Shown one piece after another: positions 25,988-39,800 of a DNA stretch of 64,000 nucleotides. Source of the DNA: Sitta carolinensis (lineage: Eukaryota > Chordata > Aves > Passeriformes > Sittidae); NCBI GenBank assembly GCA_032173965.1, contig CM063287.1, forward strand, positions 12,653,859 to 12,717,858. Direction: 5' to 3'. The first letter of the stretch is position 1; each line of letters starts with the position of its first letter. The notes under the pieces are model-generated. The model saw only the letters and a list, made by a program, of their open reading frames with translations, did no database searches and was not told the DNA's origin. The translations under genes and the position numbers were made by a program.

Positions 25988-28900
25988 AAAATGTAGTCAC
26001 AGGCTTTGTTGTACTGTCATTTTCCTAGAACTGATTTGTCATCAGGGAGATTGTTTTGTCGAGGTAATGTCACACTATTTTTAGTTGCCAGTGTTCTTAG
26101 CTCATGATAAGCAATTAAGGAATGTAACACAAAATCAAATAATGAGCTCTTTCTGCTTATCTGTGTGGTTTTCAGCAAATCTTTTCAAATGAAGTTATCT
26201 CTGGATGAAAATCTTACTGGTGTATTTTGCAGGAAAGCACCTGCTCTGTCTTTTATATGCTATTGAAAGAGCTTGGACGTTATGGAGAAGGATTCCAGGC
26301 CATTCACTTACACCTGTTTTAATACCGAGTTCCTGGGTGTTTAGCTGTTCTTCAGGGACTTTCCTTTGACTTCTGTTTGAAAAATTAGAAATGCTGCAGA
26401 CAGTCGTGAATGTACACACATCCTGAGGAAATGATTATGTTGTTTTCAGAGTGAGCAATTTTAATGCAAAATTTTTCTGTATATGCCAATAATTTAATTT
26501 AAAATTATAAGCAAAAGATTTTGTTATCATATATAGTATTTTGTTAGGGCTGAGGAAATTAGCTTAGCCAAATTTGGTTTTGCTAGAGTGCTGTAGTACT
26601 TTGGCTTATGTTTTACTAGGGGGGTATGTGAAGAAGCATGATGTGCTTCAAACTAATGGAAAATTTGAGAAAGAGAAATCGAAACTGATAGCATTTTGCT
26701 GAACTTCATGAAGTTTTATTAGTACATTTAGGTGAAATAATTATTAGTAATGTTGCTTGTCTGTCACTTGGTGTGTTGCCAATTGCAAAAAGCCCTAAAT
26801 TTGGAAGCGTTTGATCAGCATCAGGAAAGCAGACCTTTGTTCTGCAGTTGTACCAGCTAAATTTGACTCCTAATTTTGGATTTGAATGTGACAGAAGTTG
26901 AAATTAGGATCTTCTCTTCTTTCACACTAGAAATCCATCTCTTAGTTTCTAAACTGAATTAATTTTGCATTAAAAATCGCCAAGTCACAGCATTTAAATA
27001 TATCTTTAAGTTTTAAATAAATTTCAGTCAAGGGGGAAAATAAGGATGACATAAACTTTAAGCCCCATTCTTTATGGCACGATGCAGAGAAGTGAAAGAA
27101 TCAAAACAAAAAAAATCTCTGTTTCTGAAAAAAATGTTTACTAAAAGACACATTTGTACCAATTTAATGCTGATTGATCTGGTTTTGTTGTTGTTTTCTT
27201 CTGATATTGGAGTTGTTTTTGAAGGAGGATAAGGAAACATTTTCATTTTACCCCAGGTTAGTTGGAGAGCTTGCCAAGGTTCCCCAGCATGGTAGGGAGA
27301 TTGCATAGAAGGACTTAGTTGTAGACAGCATTTGCAGAACAGATGAGTCATGATGCATTTGTTTAATTAGATTAGAAATAGAAGGGTAATATTCAAATGC
27401 CAGCTTGTGATCTGTCAGACTTTAAAGAATAATAGAAGATGTTATGATAGAAATTAGGAAAGGGAACATTTAAAGTGTTCTTGGATTTTTTTCTGAAAAG
27501 CAGGGTACTTGCAAATTATCAGGTGTAGATTAAACACAGTGTAAGAAATCTTAGAATAGAGCTTTATTTCAAATAATTTGACAGTTTTATTTTGATCAGA
27601 TTTGTGTTTTACTTTTTTTTAATCAAACAACAAGGATTCTGATTGTTGATGTAATTCAAAGACAGTTTACTGTGTATGAGCCCAGGGTCATCAAAGTGTT
27701 TTCAGAAGGAATGTGAGAGGTGCATATCAAAGTGAAGAGGGGAGGCCGCTCTGTGTGTAGACTGCAAAAATGAAGATAGAAACAAAGACAGTAAAAAAGG
27801 GTGATCCAAAATAATTTCATCACATGATGAAGTTGAGGAGTTTTCGTGAGTGGAAAGAAAAATTACTTTAATCCATTAAGCAAATGAGAGTCAGAATTGA
27901 GAATTAAAAGAATACTTGGCAAAACACCAAGCAGCTCCAGGATTTGACAATGATACACTTTGGGAACAGAAAAGTCACCCTCTCTCTTTGTGTGGAAGGA
28001 GAAACAGGTAAGAATTTACATGTAGGAGGTTGAGTGGTCAAATAGCATTTAAATGTAAATAATATAAGAAGATACAAGAAATGATCACAGCATCATTCTC
28101 AGCTATAAGGCCATAACTGACTACAAAATTCAGTGAGAAAGGGATTGTTCCTCCTTCTCTCACTTGCTCCAGGTGCACAAAAACCTCAGAAAAAATATTT
28201 CTAAGCAATGATGTCATGATCCCATAGTTTTATGGACCCAGGTCTTAGGGCTGTGAGGGCAGATTACATGGCACTTCTACACAAAATGAGAAAAAGGAAG
28301 CAAAGTGGGTCTTCACCTTGCCTTTGCCACTGCCTTGTTCCAGTGATCCAGCTGTGCTTCCTCCTCGGAAGGAAACCAACTTAACTCTGCCTGCATTTCC
28401 TGCAGACTAACTGAAAGTGCTGGCAGCAGAAGTTCCCCAGTGGTGCGCCGCATCACTTCAGGGGAGAGTGAAGTAATTGAGAAGATGTTTGCCATCAAAA
28501 ACTTTATTGGTGCTAAGGCTTTCTAAACTGAGATGCATTTAACAACCATCTTATATTTAGAAGATAAATACAGATACTGCAAGAAAATAATTTTTTTCTT
28601 ACTTTGTGACTCACTGGGTTAATAAAGGGAAGCCACTTGAAGAAGGAAAAAGTATGTTATGCTCTACATCGCTTTTAAGATGTTTGACATCTTGGATTCT
28701 GTAGTCTTGGTGATTTGTTTTAATTATGGTATTTGTTCCCTGAAGTATATATTTAATAAGCATCTGTGTTGTTTTACTATATGTTCGTGCCTGTTTTAGC
28801 AAAGAAGATTTTAACTCCTTATTCCCTTCTGGGCTGTGTGACTAAACCGTAAAGGGGCAAACTCTTTTGCATTGAATGAAAATTGCTTTTACTAAATGAT

Positions 28901-30681
28901 ACATGTTGCTTTTCTATAGTTTTATTTTAGTACTGCATCACTGAAACAGAGTTAAAAATCCTAATCATAACCAACTTAATTCTCTTTTTTGCTGTACTGT
29001 TCATAATTAAAGGAGTATAAACGGACACTGCTATATGAGATTTTTTGCTGAACTTATTTTTTTTACTCTAGACTTCATAAAAGTTGGTTAGCTCTAGAAA
29101 TAAATTTGAGGGAATTCAGTATTAAAGAGGAGCTTCCAGTAAATAAAATAATTTGGGAAAAAAAAAAACCCAAAACACATTAAGCATTTTTATGAATAAA
29201 TAAAATTTAAATGCTCAAATCGATACATATTAATTGTGTTGAAATACAATTTGAAAGCGCAGTGAGTGAAATGTCTTCAAAGGATGCAATACTAATGAAC
29301 TTCTAAAGATTGAGTGGTTTCCCTTAATTACTTATTTGTGTTATGTTTTAGCAGCATCAACTGCTATTTCCGTACATAGCTGTAATTTTGTTTTTAAGAT
29401 CTACTTTGATCAGTGGACATTCCTTCTGATGGAAAGTGCACATTTTACTGTTTTTTGATATAATGTACTGTTGTCAATCTAAAAAACTGTCATGAATACA
29501 GGAAATAAAAACTTCCTGAAAAACATAATTTTTCATATGATCAGATCTGTAAGTTTTATATTATATTTTATTGATACTAAGAATTAAAATATATTTTTAT
29601 TTTGTTTCTGTATTGGATTTGGCTTTTCCTCCACCATTCAGAAAGCAGATCTGCAAAATTAAAATTGTAAATTAGGAAAATTCTCTGAACTTCTAAAATT
29701 TTCAATAGCTTCTTCAAGTTCTGAAGTTGTAGCAGCTGTAGTTGATTATTGACATCAGTATTTTCATGAAGTTGCAGTAGAATTAAATTTCTTATTTATG
29801 CAAGTTTTACATACATATCTTCAAAACACTTGACAAAATGCAACTAGATTAATATTGGGTGTACTAAAGCTTTCCCATTATTGTGGGGAACATTTTATGT
29901 AAAGTCATCCAGATAGCTGTCATTGATTGCAAAGCTGGTCTAAAGTCTGAATGAATGTAGAACTTGTTCTTTCTTCTGTGCGGTCATAATGGCAGTGACT
30001 GAATTGTGATAGAGATCATTAGCTCATACTAAGGCTTTGATCTGAAGTTTGAAGTGGGCTTTACAGCTCCTATCAAGAAGTAAAATGGTACAGTAAAAAT
30101 GGTTCAAATTGTTTTCAACTCTGTTACAATTCTGAAAATCCTGGAAATGTATGAAGACTTCTTTGGGAATTTTCATATTAATATACTCATAGAAACAATT
30201 AATTTCAGAGGATATTACGAAGCATTTTTTTGCTCTCTCCCACTCGTTTTATGACTATTCAAGGAATAATTCCAGTAGAAACATCTCAATGCATTAGAAA
30301 CATTTTAGCCAACCAGAAATACGCAAGAATAATAAATACATGATGTAAACAGGTGACAAAAGTAGTTCTTTAAATAGCAGTAAATTCTTTTGAATTGAAG
30401 TGCCAAGTGGTACATTCTATGGTTAAAGTGTTGTGCACAGTGTTGGCTTAAGTGTTGATTACAACAAAGCTTAAAGACGCTGGGAACACCTTGTCAAAAT
30501 TTTCCCCCATATATGTAAAATTAAATGGAATTATTTTGTTACCGCTCTTGTAGTCTTTCTTGCTCATTGAAGTAGTTTATGCCTATTATAAGTGTACAAC
30601 TGGGTTTTATAACTACTAGTTTTGTTGTAAAAATTGTATAGATAATCAAAGATGCTCTTTCAAAGTACTTATAAACATTAG

Positions 30682-32860
30682 AGAATCATAGAATAATTTA
30701 TTTTAGAAATGACCTTTAAGTTCTCCCCTAAACCATGTCTTTAGGTGCCAGGGATGGTGACTCAACCACCCTTGCGATGCGTGACAATGTTTCAGTGAAA
30801 AATTGTTCCCAATATCCAGTGTAACCTTCCCCTAGCACAACTTGAGGCCATTTCCTCTTGTTCTGTCACTTACATTTGTGAGACAAGGTCGGCCCCCACC
30901 TTGCTATAGCTTGCCCCTGGGGAGTGGTAAAGAGTGATCAGGTCCTCGCTGAGCCTGCTTTTGTCCAGGCTGAACACCCCAGCCCTTGTGCTCCTTCCCC
31001 CGCTGTTGCCTGCCTGTGGCCCTCTCCTCAGCCCTGCGCTGGGCTCAGCGCTGAAGGGGTGGCCTCACCAGTGCCACCTGGGCACACGGGGGACGGTCCT
31101 TCCCTGCTCCTGCTGCCCACACTATTCCTGTTACAGCCTGCTCGCTGTTGGCCTCCTTGGCCACTTTGGCACATGCTAGCTTACAGTGGCTATCTGCTGA
31201 TCAGAAACTTTGGTTCCTTTTCCAATGAACAGCTTACAGCTGCTCTTCTCCAAGCCCGTAGCACTGCATGGGGTTGTTGTGGGCACACGCAGGACAAGGC
31301 ACTCGGCCTTGCTGAACCTCACACAATTGGCCTTGGCCCATGGATCTGTCCTGTGCAGAGCCTTCCTACCCAATAGCAAATCGACACTCCTGCTCAACTT
31401 GGTGTCATCTGTGAGAGTAGTGAGGACTGACTCAATTCCCTTGACCAGATCAAGGTATTAAAAGCGCTGGCTCAAAGCTGAGACGTGGGGAACACCATTA
31501 GACAGAATCAGACACCATGCAGATTTGACTCTTTTTACTACACTACAGCCATCCAGCCTGTCTTTTACCCAGCTAGTCCAAGCTATGAGCAGCCAGTTTC
31601 TTTGGTAGAATGGTGTGGGAAATGGTGTAAAAAGCTTGACTAAAGTCTAGATAGCCTCCATAGCCTTTCCCTCATCCACCAGTCAAGTCACCTTGAAAGA
31701 GATCATATTGGTAGAGCAACACTGCCCTTCATAAACCCAAATGGACAGGACCTGCTCCCGTGATGTCCTATACGTGCTCTGTGCTGGCACTCAAGGTGTT
31801 CCGCCCCATGACCTTCCCCAGCACCAAGGTCAGGCTGACAGGCTGGTAGTTGCATGAATCCTCTTTCTGATCCTTCTTGTAGATGGGTGTCCTATTTCCT
31901 ATCTTCCAGTGAGGTAGGACCTCTCCAGTTAACCAGGTCTGCTGTTAAATGATGAAAGTGGCTGGGTGAGCACTTCTGTCTGTTCCCTCAGTATCTTTGG
32001 GTGGATTCCATGCAGCCCTCTCAATTTGTGTCTAAATGGTGTAGTATTTTACTGACCATTTCCCTTTGGGTTGTGGGGGCTTCATTCTGCTCCCCATCTG
32101 TCTTCCATCTCAGGGCACTGGGTACCCAGAGAACAACTGGTCTTGCTATTCAAGACTGAGGAAAAGCAGGTGTTAAGTACTCCAGACTTCTCATTCTTTC
32201 TCACTATGTTTCCCCCCATAAAATAAAAGATGGAGATTCTACTTAGCCCTCCTTCTGTTGCTAATGTATTTCTAGAAACATTTCTTACTGTGTTTTATTC
32301 CAGTAACCAGATTTGGTTCTAGTTGGGCCTTGGCCCTTCTGATTTTCTCCCTGAATAACCTCATAACATCCTTAAAGCCCTCCTGAGTTGCCTGACCCTT
32401 CTTCCAAAGATGATGCACTCTTCCTGAATTTCAGCCGAAATTCTCTGATCAGCCAGGCTGATGATCTTCCCGGCCAGCTTGTCTTTTGACACATGGGGAT
32501 GGCCTGCTTCAGCATGTTTAAAATTTCCTTCTTGAAGCATGTCCTGCCTTTCTGGACTCCTTTGCCCTTCAGGACTGCATCCCAAGGGACTTTCTCAACC
32601 AGCATCATAAACAGGCAAAAGCCTGCCCTCTGGGAGTCCACAGTAGCAGTTCTGCTGGCCTCCCTCATTATTTCTCCAGGAAGCAAAATCTGTCATTTTG
32701 TGATTGCTGTGCCCAAGACGACCTCCAGTTGTCACATCACCCCACCAGTCCTGCTCTGTTCAGAAGAACAGCTCTGGTGGAGTGTCCTCCCTAGCTGGCT
32801 CATGTACCAGATGTGCATGTCAGTTGTTGGAGCACTGATCCTGCCACTTTTTAGGGGGAC
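30682..32860 (-). mobile_element. CR1 LINE, - strand, degraded, 3' end plus much of ORF2
   Basis: Read on the - strand, this is a long non-LTR retrotransposon of the CR1 family. The 3' terminus lies at the left edge (AGAATCATAGAATAATT, matching the antisense of the ATTCTRTG-type CR1 tail). Typical CR1 3' UTR and ORF2 antisense wording follows: TTGCATGGGGTTGTTGTG-like sequence near 31267, the region encoding the end of the reverse transcriptase, TTGTAGATGGGTGTC near 31880, GAGAACAACTGGTCTT near 32130, and the endonuclease-RT linker up to about 32800. Similarity fades after about 32860; related sequence may extend to about 32990. The 5' end is missing, as usual for CR1. It is antisense to KCNMA1. 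Assignment rests on remembered CR1 wording, not an alignment. Confidence 0.9.
31398..32800 (-). pseudogene. Broken reverse transcriptase (ORF2) remnant of the CR1 element
   Basis: On the - strand the CR1 ORF2 protein survives only as pieces. The longest readable piece (about 104 codons, 32372-32686) corresponds to the linker between the endonuclease and reverse transcriptase domains. The reverse transcriptase active-site region is at about 31398-31415 and reads L-T-D-D-T-K where CR1 normally has F-A-D-D-T-K, so the two catalytic Asp remain but the frame around them is broken by stops and indels. No intact enzyme can be made. Confidence 0.75.
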
Positions 32861-34605
32861 ACACCCGTTGCATTTAGAGTTCCATCATTGCTGGGGTTTT
32901 TTATCCAGACATATTAAATCTTTCCTCTTATTGCTAGTACACTATTTAATTGATGTTATCGTAGTTTTCCTGTCTTTTTGTGATATAAATGTATGAAACC
33001 ATGCTTACATGGAAGGGGAATAAAAACATTTCTAATAGTCTGTTGCCTTCTTCAGAAGTGAGAACTTTGCTGCCCTAATTGGGTGAAATCTCATTGGACA
33101 TGCCATGTAATTTTAATATAAACCAGATATTTTTATTAGTATTCTTACTGGTCCTAGAGACCCAGGACACTACTGAAAACATAACACTTCTGATTTTGGG
33201 AAACTTGATGTAAAGACGAGTTTCAAATTGGCTTCCTTTCTGCAGCAGGCTGAAATGTGTAATGATAAACATTAGTGGCCATATTTTTCTGCCAGCTCAG
33301 ATGTCAGAGAAGAAAAATAAAAAATCCAAACTGAAAATTTAATTTAGAATGTTTAAAATCTTCTATAATCCACCTGTGGAAAAATTAATTCCTTCAGTGT
33401 CATGCCCTTCTGACAAAATCATCGTTTGAAATAAAAAAAAGGATGCTGTGTTTCTCTTTGAAATGGATAACTTAAACATTGAAAGAGAGGGATGATCTCT
33501 GAAATTCAGAAAGTTTAAAGGATATGATTAGCAGAAACATCATTTTTGATATTAGGTGAACAAAAGTCACAAATCAGAATTGTCATCCACCATGCTAAGC
33601 GTTTTGCAAAAAAAAAAAAATTAAGATGTATTATGCATTTGGTAATTTGTCAGATCTTGTTTTTATAAAGGACACTGACACAAAAATAGAGCTGTTAGCT
33701 GCAACCTTAGTTGACCTTAACTAAAAATTGCTCTCTATCCTGGTTATAAGCCTCTGCAATTCCATTAGCTTCAGTGAATTTCTCCAGCTTTTGCAGGAAC
33801 CTAACTTGGAATTAAGGGTTGGTGTAGGGTTGTTGATTCTGTTCCTCTGTGCTTCCTGTTGATAGGGGGCATTGTGACTCAGTGTGTGCCCTACCTTATT
33901 TTGACAAAATCCTTTGTTCTCATTAGTGCCGTACAGAAAATGATCCAGTTGCGTTCTCAGATTACCATCCACTGTTTTTATAGATAAAACTGTGTTTGTA
34001 AAGTATGAGGTATTGTTTGCCCTCCTGTATGTTAACATTTGACTTCTCTTCCCTACTGCCTGCTCTTGTAAATCAGTTTTATTTGAACTATAACAGAAGT
34101 GTCTCATAACCTCATAACCATGTCTTTTCAAATAGCCTTTGAAAAAAAAAATTAATAAAATTTCCTATAGTGCTGAAGCTTCTTAAAATATAAAGCTATT
34201 GTACATCAAGGAGAATTTTGCTGTATACATTCATGCATCTAGAGACAGGAGAGAGCATGCTGTAATTCATTTGTTTGACCTGAAATGTATACAAGGAATG
34301 GAAAATTTAGCTGCATGTGTAATGACCTGGTAGTCCAGGTAATCTCCTTTATGCCTTAAGTTAGGTAACTGACATTCATAACGCATAGAATCTTGCTTGT
34401 TGAGTAGTCTAGCATTATATTTGCAGAACTACTGCTATACTAACTGGTATTACATTCACGTTCAGTGATTTATTTGATCTAGAAAGCCAACAAATTTCTG
34501 CTTTTCTAAAAGGATGTTTTCTAGGGCTCCAGATGTTCAAATGATCTACGTTCTAGATTCCCTCTATTATAGTTGTGATGAACACATGATCATTTGCAAT
34601 ATATG

Positions 34606-34680
34606 TCTGTATATATATATGTATATATGGTGGGACATGATGTATACATAGTATATACATCAACATATATTGGGACATGA
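34606..34680 (+). repeat. AT-rich repeat: TGGGACATGA twice around an imperfect palindrome
   Basis: TGGGACATGA occurs at 34631-34640 and 34671-34680. Between them, 34639-34661 can pair as an 8-bp stem (GATGTATA with TATACATC) with a 7-base loop. A TATATA-rich stretch precedes it. Confidence 0.75.
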
Positions 34681-35061
34681 TTTTCACTTTGGTCTGTGAC
34701 TACAACATTGGACTGTGGCTTCAACAACCTGTTTTAGAAACCTCACAAATAAATCACTGATGATACTTATGGAAGTTACCATCTTCCTCAGATAAAAGTA
34801 TACTTATAAAGTACCAGTTTGTATAGAGTAAGCTTTGGATCTGTCCACACTATCAAATAGAGCATAAAATAATAAGCTAAAATTTGCAATGGCTGCCTGA
34901 TACACACAAGGATATTTTAATTAACCTGCATGCAGAAATTAACCCTTAGAGTACTGCTTCAAATTCTTCAATTTATTTTATTATTTAATTTTACCAGTCG
35001 GCTATGCTGCTTTTCTACTCAGTTCATAGTACTGTACATAAAGTACATTAAATAGCCATAC

Positions 35062-35099
35062 AAAAAAAAAAAAAAAAGAAGTGAGAAAAAGAAAAAAAA
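35062..35099 (+). repeat. A-rich tract (A16 plus GAAAAA repeats)
   Basis: Sixteen A followed by GAAGTGAGAAAAAGAAAAAAAA, a purine-only stretch apart from one T. Confidence 0.85.
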
Positions 35100-35599
35100 T
35101 CCAATCAACTTCTTATAAACAAGGAATTCTACAAGACTAAGTACTCCAGGTTGCTAATGGGTAATGTATTCCTAAGCAACTATTTTTTGTTAAAGGTTCT
35201 ATATTATGACATGAATTAAAAGCATGTAATGTTTCATTGTACCTGTGTGCTTGTTAGGTTTCTTCCTAAAGTATCATAGGTGTGTCTCCTTTAGAAAGAA
35301 GTCAGTTCTTTAAGGGTTAATGTGGGGTTAAGCAAACATGAGGTATTCTCCTGCTTGTCCTCTCCTAAAGGTATCTGCATGTTAATTCTCAAATATTACC
35401 TGAACAGGTGAATATAAATACTGTATGAATGACTAACTGAATGAAAAAATTCCTTTGAAATGCTTGCTTGTATCTTGTAAACGACTGGAAAACAGAAACG
35501 TGATTTCTGAATCAAGGTCTTTAATGAAATGCATACAATTCTCAGCAGAGTAGAAACGCCTATACTGACAATTTATTCTGATTTTTGTCTTTCAAATAG

Positions 35600-35693
35600 C
35601 CCAATAGAATCCTGCCAGAATTTCTACAAAGATTTCACATTACAGATCGACATGGCTTTCAATGTGTTCTTCCTACTCTACTTCGGCTTGCGT
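35600..35693 (+). CDS. KCNMA1: KCNMA1 coding exon: end of S1-S2 linker and transmembrane segment S2 of the BK channel alpha subunit
   Basis: This 94-nt exon starts with one base completing a codon from the upstream exon, then encodes 31 residues from [12 protein letters not shown] to YFGLR. The match to Slo1/BK is residue for residue as I know the family. In the usual Slo1 numbering it holds Cys141, the S2 voltage-sensing Asp153, and Arg167 as the last residue. The preceding intron ends in TTCAAATAG. A CTGAC branch-point-like site has its A at 35568, 32 bases upstream, and a CTGAT has its A at 35581. The exon ends with a complete CGT codon, followed directly by donor GTAAGT. The product is a plasma-membrane potassium channel subunit that couples calcium and depolarisation to potassium efflux. 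The open frame continues into intron on both sides, but the intronic extensions show no Slo1 similarity. Identity is near certain; boundaries rest on splice consensus and frame continuity. Confidence 0.97.
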
Positions 35694-36834
<1,141 letters not shown>

Positions 36835-39800
36835 TAAAGAGAAAAATGTTACCAAAGTTGTTTTCAAAGTGAATTTTAAGCAGAAAGGTGTTTTTTGCCA
36901 GAAAAAGCACTTACTATATCTGTTTTGTTTTCATCTCATTAATATAATCTCCTACTCTAAGTGGTGGAGAACTCCATTGTGGAAGTACTGTGTAACATGA
37001 GCCTTCCTTTTTCAAACTGTGAATTTGATTTGTCTCAGCTTGCAACCTGAACAGGTGATTTAGATCATTCATTCGCTGAACTGGATTGCCACGAATCATT
37101 ATCAACAATGAAATCAGTATATTCGCATTGCATTTCTTGAGCCAGTGTGTCTAAATTTCAAATTCACTGAAGGGACTGATTCAGGAGATACATTTAGACA
37201 CTTAGTATTTTTGTTGGATTGCTAGGAATGCACTAGTAAATGTATGCCGCATATAAAGGGGAACCCAAAATGAAATAGAGAGGACACTCAATTAAAAAAA
37301 TGTCCATAATGTGACAAATGGAGTTTCTTATACAAGTGTTATATGCTCTTTCATTAGGAAAAAAAAAAGAAGGTTTAATGTTGTGATTTGTTACTCAGAG
37401 AAAACATCCTAAAAATGGCATACTTTGTGAATTGCATGTGTTTAGACAACATATGAAACCTCAAAGTTCAGTAATTCATTCCTCCAGAAATACAGGCACT
37501 CAGTGTCCCTGAAAACTGAATAGTTATCTCAGATGAAAAGAAAATAAACTAGAGGGTCTTTAATAGTCTTTTAATAGTTTCCTCTTAATATAGAAGTGCT
37601 AAGATACAAAAATTATTGATGTGTTGTTTTGTTTTCAGATCAGGATCAATGAATTTATAACCACAGTAAAGGTCATATAACCGTATCAGTGGTTATTAGT
37701 ATGCTAGAGAAGAAAGCAGTAAAACAGCCAGAAAAGATCACTACACATCCTCTCTGTTCACAAATCATATCGGTTCTGTCATATATGGAAAACTAAGTAA
37801 GGCTTTTTGAATGAGAAAATGTCATACAGTTCCATATTATGATAGGAAATAAAATTTTAAAAGAAGGTATGTAAGTAAAAATGTGCTTATCCTTTAAAGA
37901 AAATTGCTGATTTCACTAGCTATAACTTAATCTCAGATTCTTTGCATTAAAGGGGTGCATTTTCACTCTTATATGTGATGTATCAGTTTCCCAAAAACTT
38001 TGAGGTTGAACTCCTTGGAGATGAAGGCTGTCTGAGAGAATAAATAGAATCAAAGAATCCATTGAAAAGGAATATGAGATGAGAAAGTAGCAAGACCACA
38101 AACTCTAGGAAATGAGGCAGAGATAGTTATTTGGAATGAATACCCTTTATGACAGTGACTGTGTAATTGACTGACTCATGGTGACACAGCAATCCAACTG
38201 ACAGGGATAATGAGAGCGTTTGCACATTTAGCAGTTTCTGCTGCATAGATTTTAGGTTTTATGTCAATTTTCAGGAAGAGTTAAGCACTCATAGGGTTGA
38301 AAGGATTTCCATATCTCTTAATTACACTAACAACATCACTTTATCTTGATTTCCCACTTTGCCTGTTTCCTCATGGAATCCTCCTGAGACATTTATCACC
38401 TGCTGAGGCAAAGAACTGATGTGTTTTTTAATGTAGTCATTTTAGGAGTAACATATTTGCAATGTTTTTTAGCTTTGCACCTGCTTCCAGAGGGGTTTTC
38501 ATTTTAGATAAATCATCCTTAGTGAAATCATTCATGAATGTAAAAATGTGAATTGTTTGGATTCCTGAAATAGCTTTAATTTACGCCAGCAAGGTATTTT
38601 GAGAAGCTGTGATGAAAGAATTTAGAAGTATGTCGAAGTATATTAATGAAGACCGTTTATTCCTTTCCACCTTTGAAAGAGATGACCAAATTTACTGTCT
38701 GTGGAGCTCAAATACTTTGATCATACTTGTAGGTAATACAGTGGTAGGACTGAGAGTGTGAGTAGAGGGGGGAAGGGAGGGTGTTTAGACCATATTATTT
38801 AGTTTTAGGTTAGATGCCTGCTTTGCCTTTTTCTTTTATATAAATATTGTAATTGAGAGAGATAACCTTCTGCTGAGGGGGATTCAGGACATAAAAATTA
38901 CGGATTTTGAACAAGTTGTCCCCATGTGTATGTAGGATTAGCAGGGAGGTTTGCCTTTTATTGAAGAAAGTAAATAGATTGCTTAAGGTTAGCAATGTGA
39001 AAATCGTTCAACATAGACACAGTTTAACAATTTCTTAATGAATTAACAGGTTTCCTTTGTACACTTTAGATTTCAAGATCATTTAGGAGCCAAAATAAAA
39101 TTCACAATCTGGAATGTATTGTGCATCAGAGTCTTTCCAGTTGATATCATTATTGATTCATGTCAGTCATCTGTAATGAGTTCATTGAAGTAGTTGGCAG
39201 AATCAAAGTCCCCAGTGTGGCTCTCTGAATGCACAATTCTAAAAGAGCAGTCCTGGTTTAGCTAACTGACTAGTATCAGTATAGACCCACAGTTTGAGCA
39301 GTATTTTAAAGAAACCAAACTATCCTAAATAAATAATAAACCTCGCCTTTGGAACAATAAGTGCTTGTAGAAAGAAGTGGAGCATAGCAGAGGACGTGCT
39401 CTGAATGGATCATCTGTTCATGTACTGTAGTGGAATGCCAATGGATTTTTTCTGTTCTTATGCTAGTTCAGAAATGCTGTCATTCACCTGTTATTGTATC
39501 CTTAGTATCCTTTCCCTGCTACTCTTTTGTATTCGGCTGTTCATAACATACATTTTCGCATCTTGAAATGCTGTATATGAATTAAATTTTCAGTCAGTAT
39601 TCATAAAGTATGTTGTTTCAAATCTATTTTCCACCTAGATTCCAGTTTGCAGACGTTTGGTATGGAAAGATCAGATTATGCTTTTTCAAAAAGTTTCTAG
39701 GAATGTTGTTATTATCAATGTCTAAAGTAAACCTGCAAAATACCAAATTTTTAGGTTTGGTAAATCCTTCAGAAAGGGTTTCTGTGGTATTATTTCTGCT

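Larger units (their letters stand above)
8941..30681 (+). other. KCNMA1: KCNMA1 intron upstream of the S2 exon, middle part
   Basis: About 21.7 kb of AT-rich intron. I see no exon, RNA gene or recognisable transposon here. Open frames are all under about 100 codons and lack any known motif. It contains homopolymer and simple tracts (A18 at 12909-12926, T42 at 16861-16902, T/G-rich tract at 18570-18661, pyrimidine tract near 21590-21655) and a 20-bp tandem duplication at 25948-25987. Confidence 0.8.
32861..35599 (+). other. KCNMA1: KCNMA1 intron upstream of the S2 exon, last part
   Basis: Intronic sequence from the uncertain CR1 border to the S2 exon acceptor. It contains A-rich tracts (33609-33620, 35062-35099) and an AT-rich repeat with a palindrome at 34606-34680. 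A 136-codon - strand open frame (33721-34131) shows no known domain, has no splice or promoter context I can support, and is not called. The last 40 bases form the 3' splice site of the S2 exon. Confidence 0.8.

Noticed and set aside
30924..31461. Open frames of 150 and 83 codons on the + strand in GC-rich sequence
   Set aside because: They are antisense readings of the CR1 3' region on the - strand.
33721..34131. 136-codon open frame on the - strand
   Set aside because: Mixed composition and length made it worth a look, but I recognise no domain, family or transposon protein, and there is no supporting promoter, splice or tail signal.
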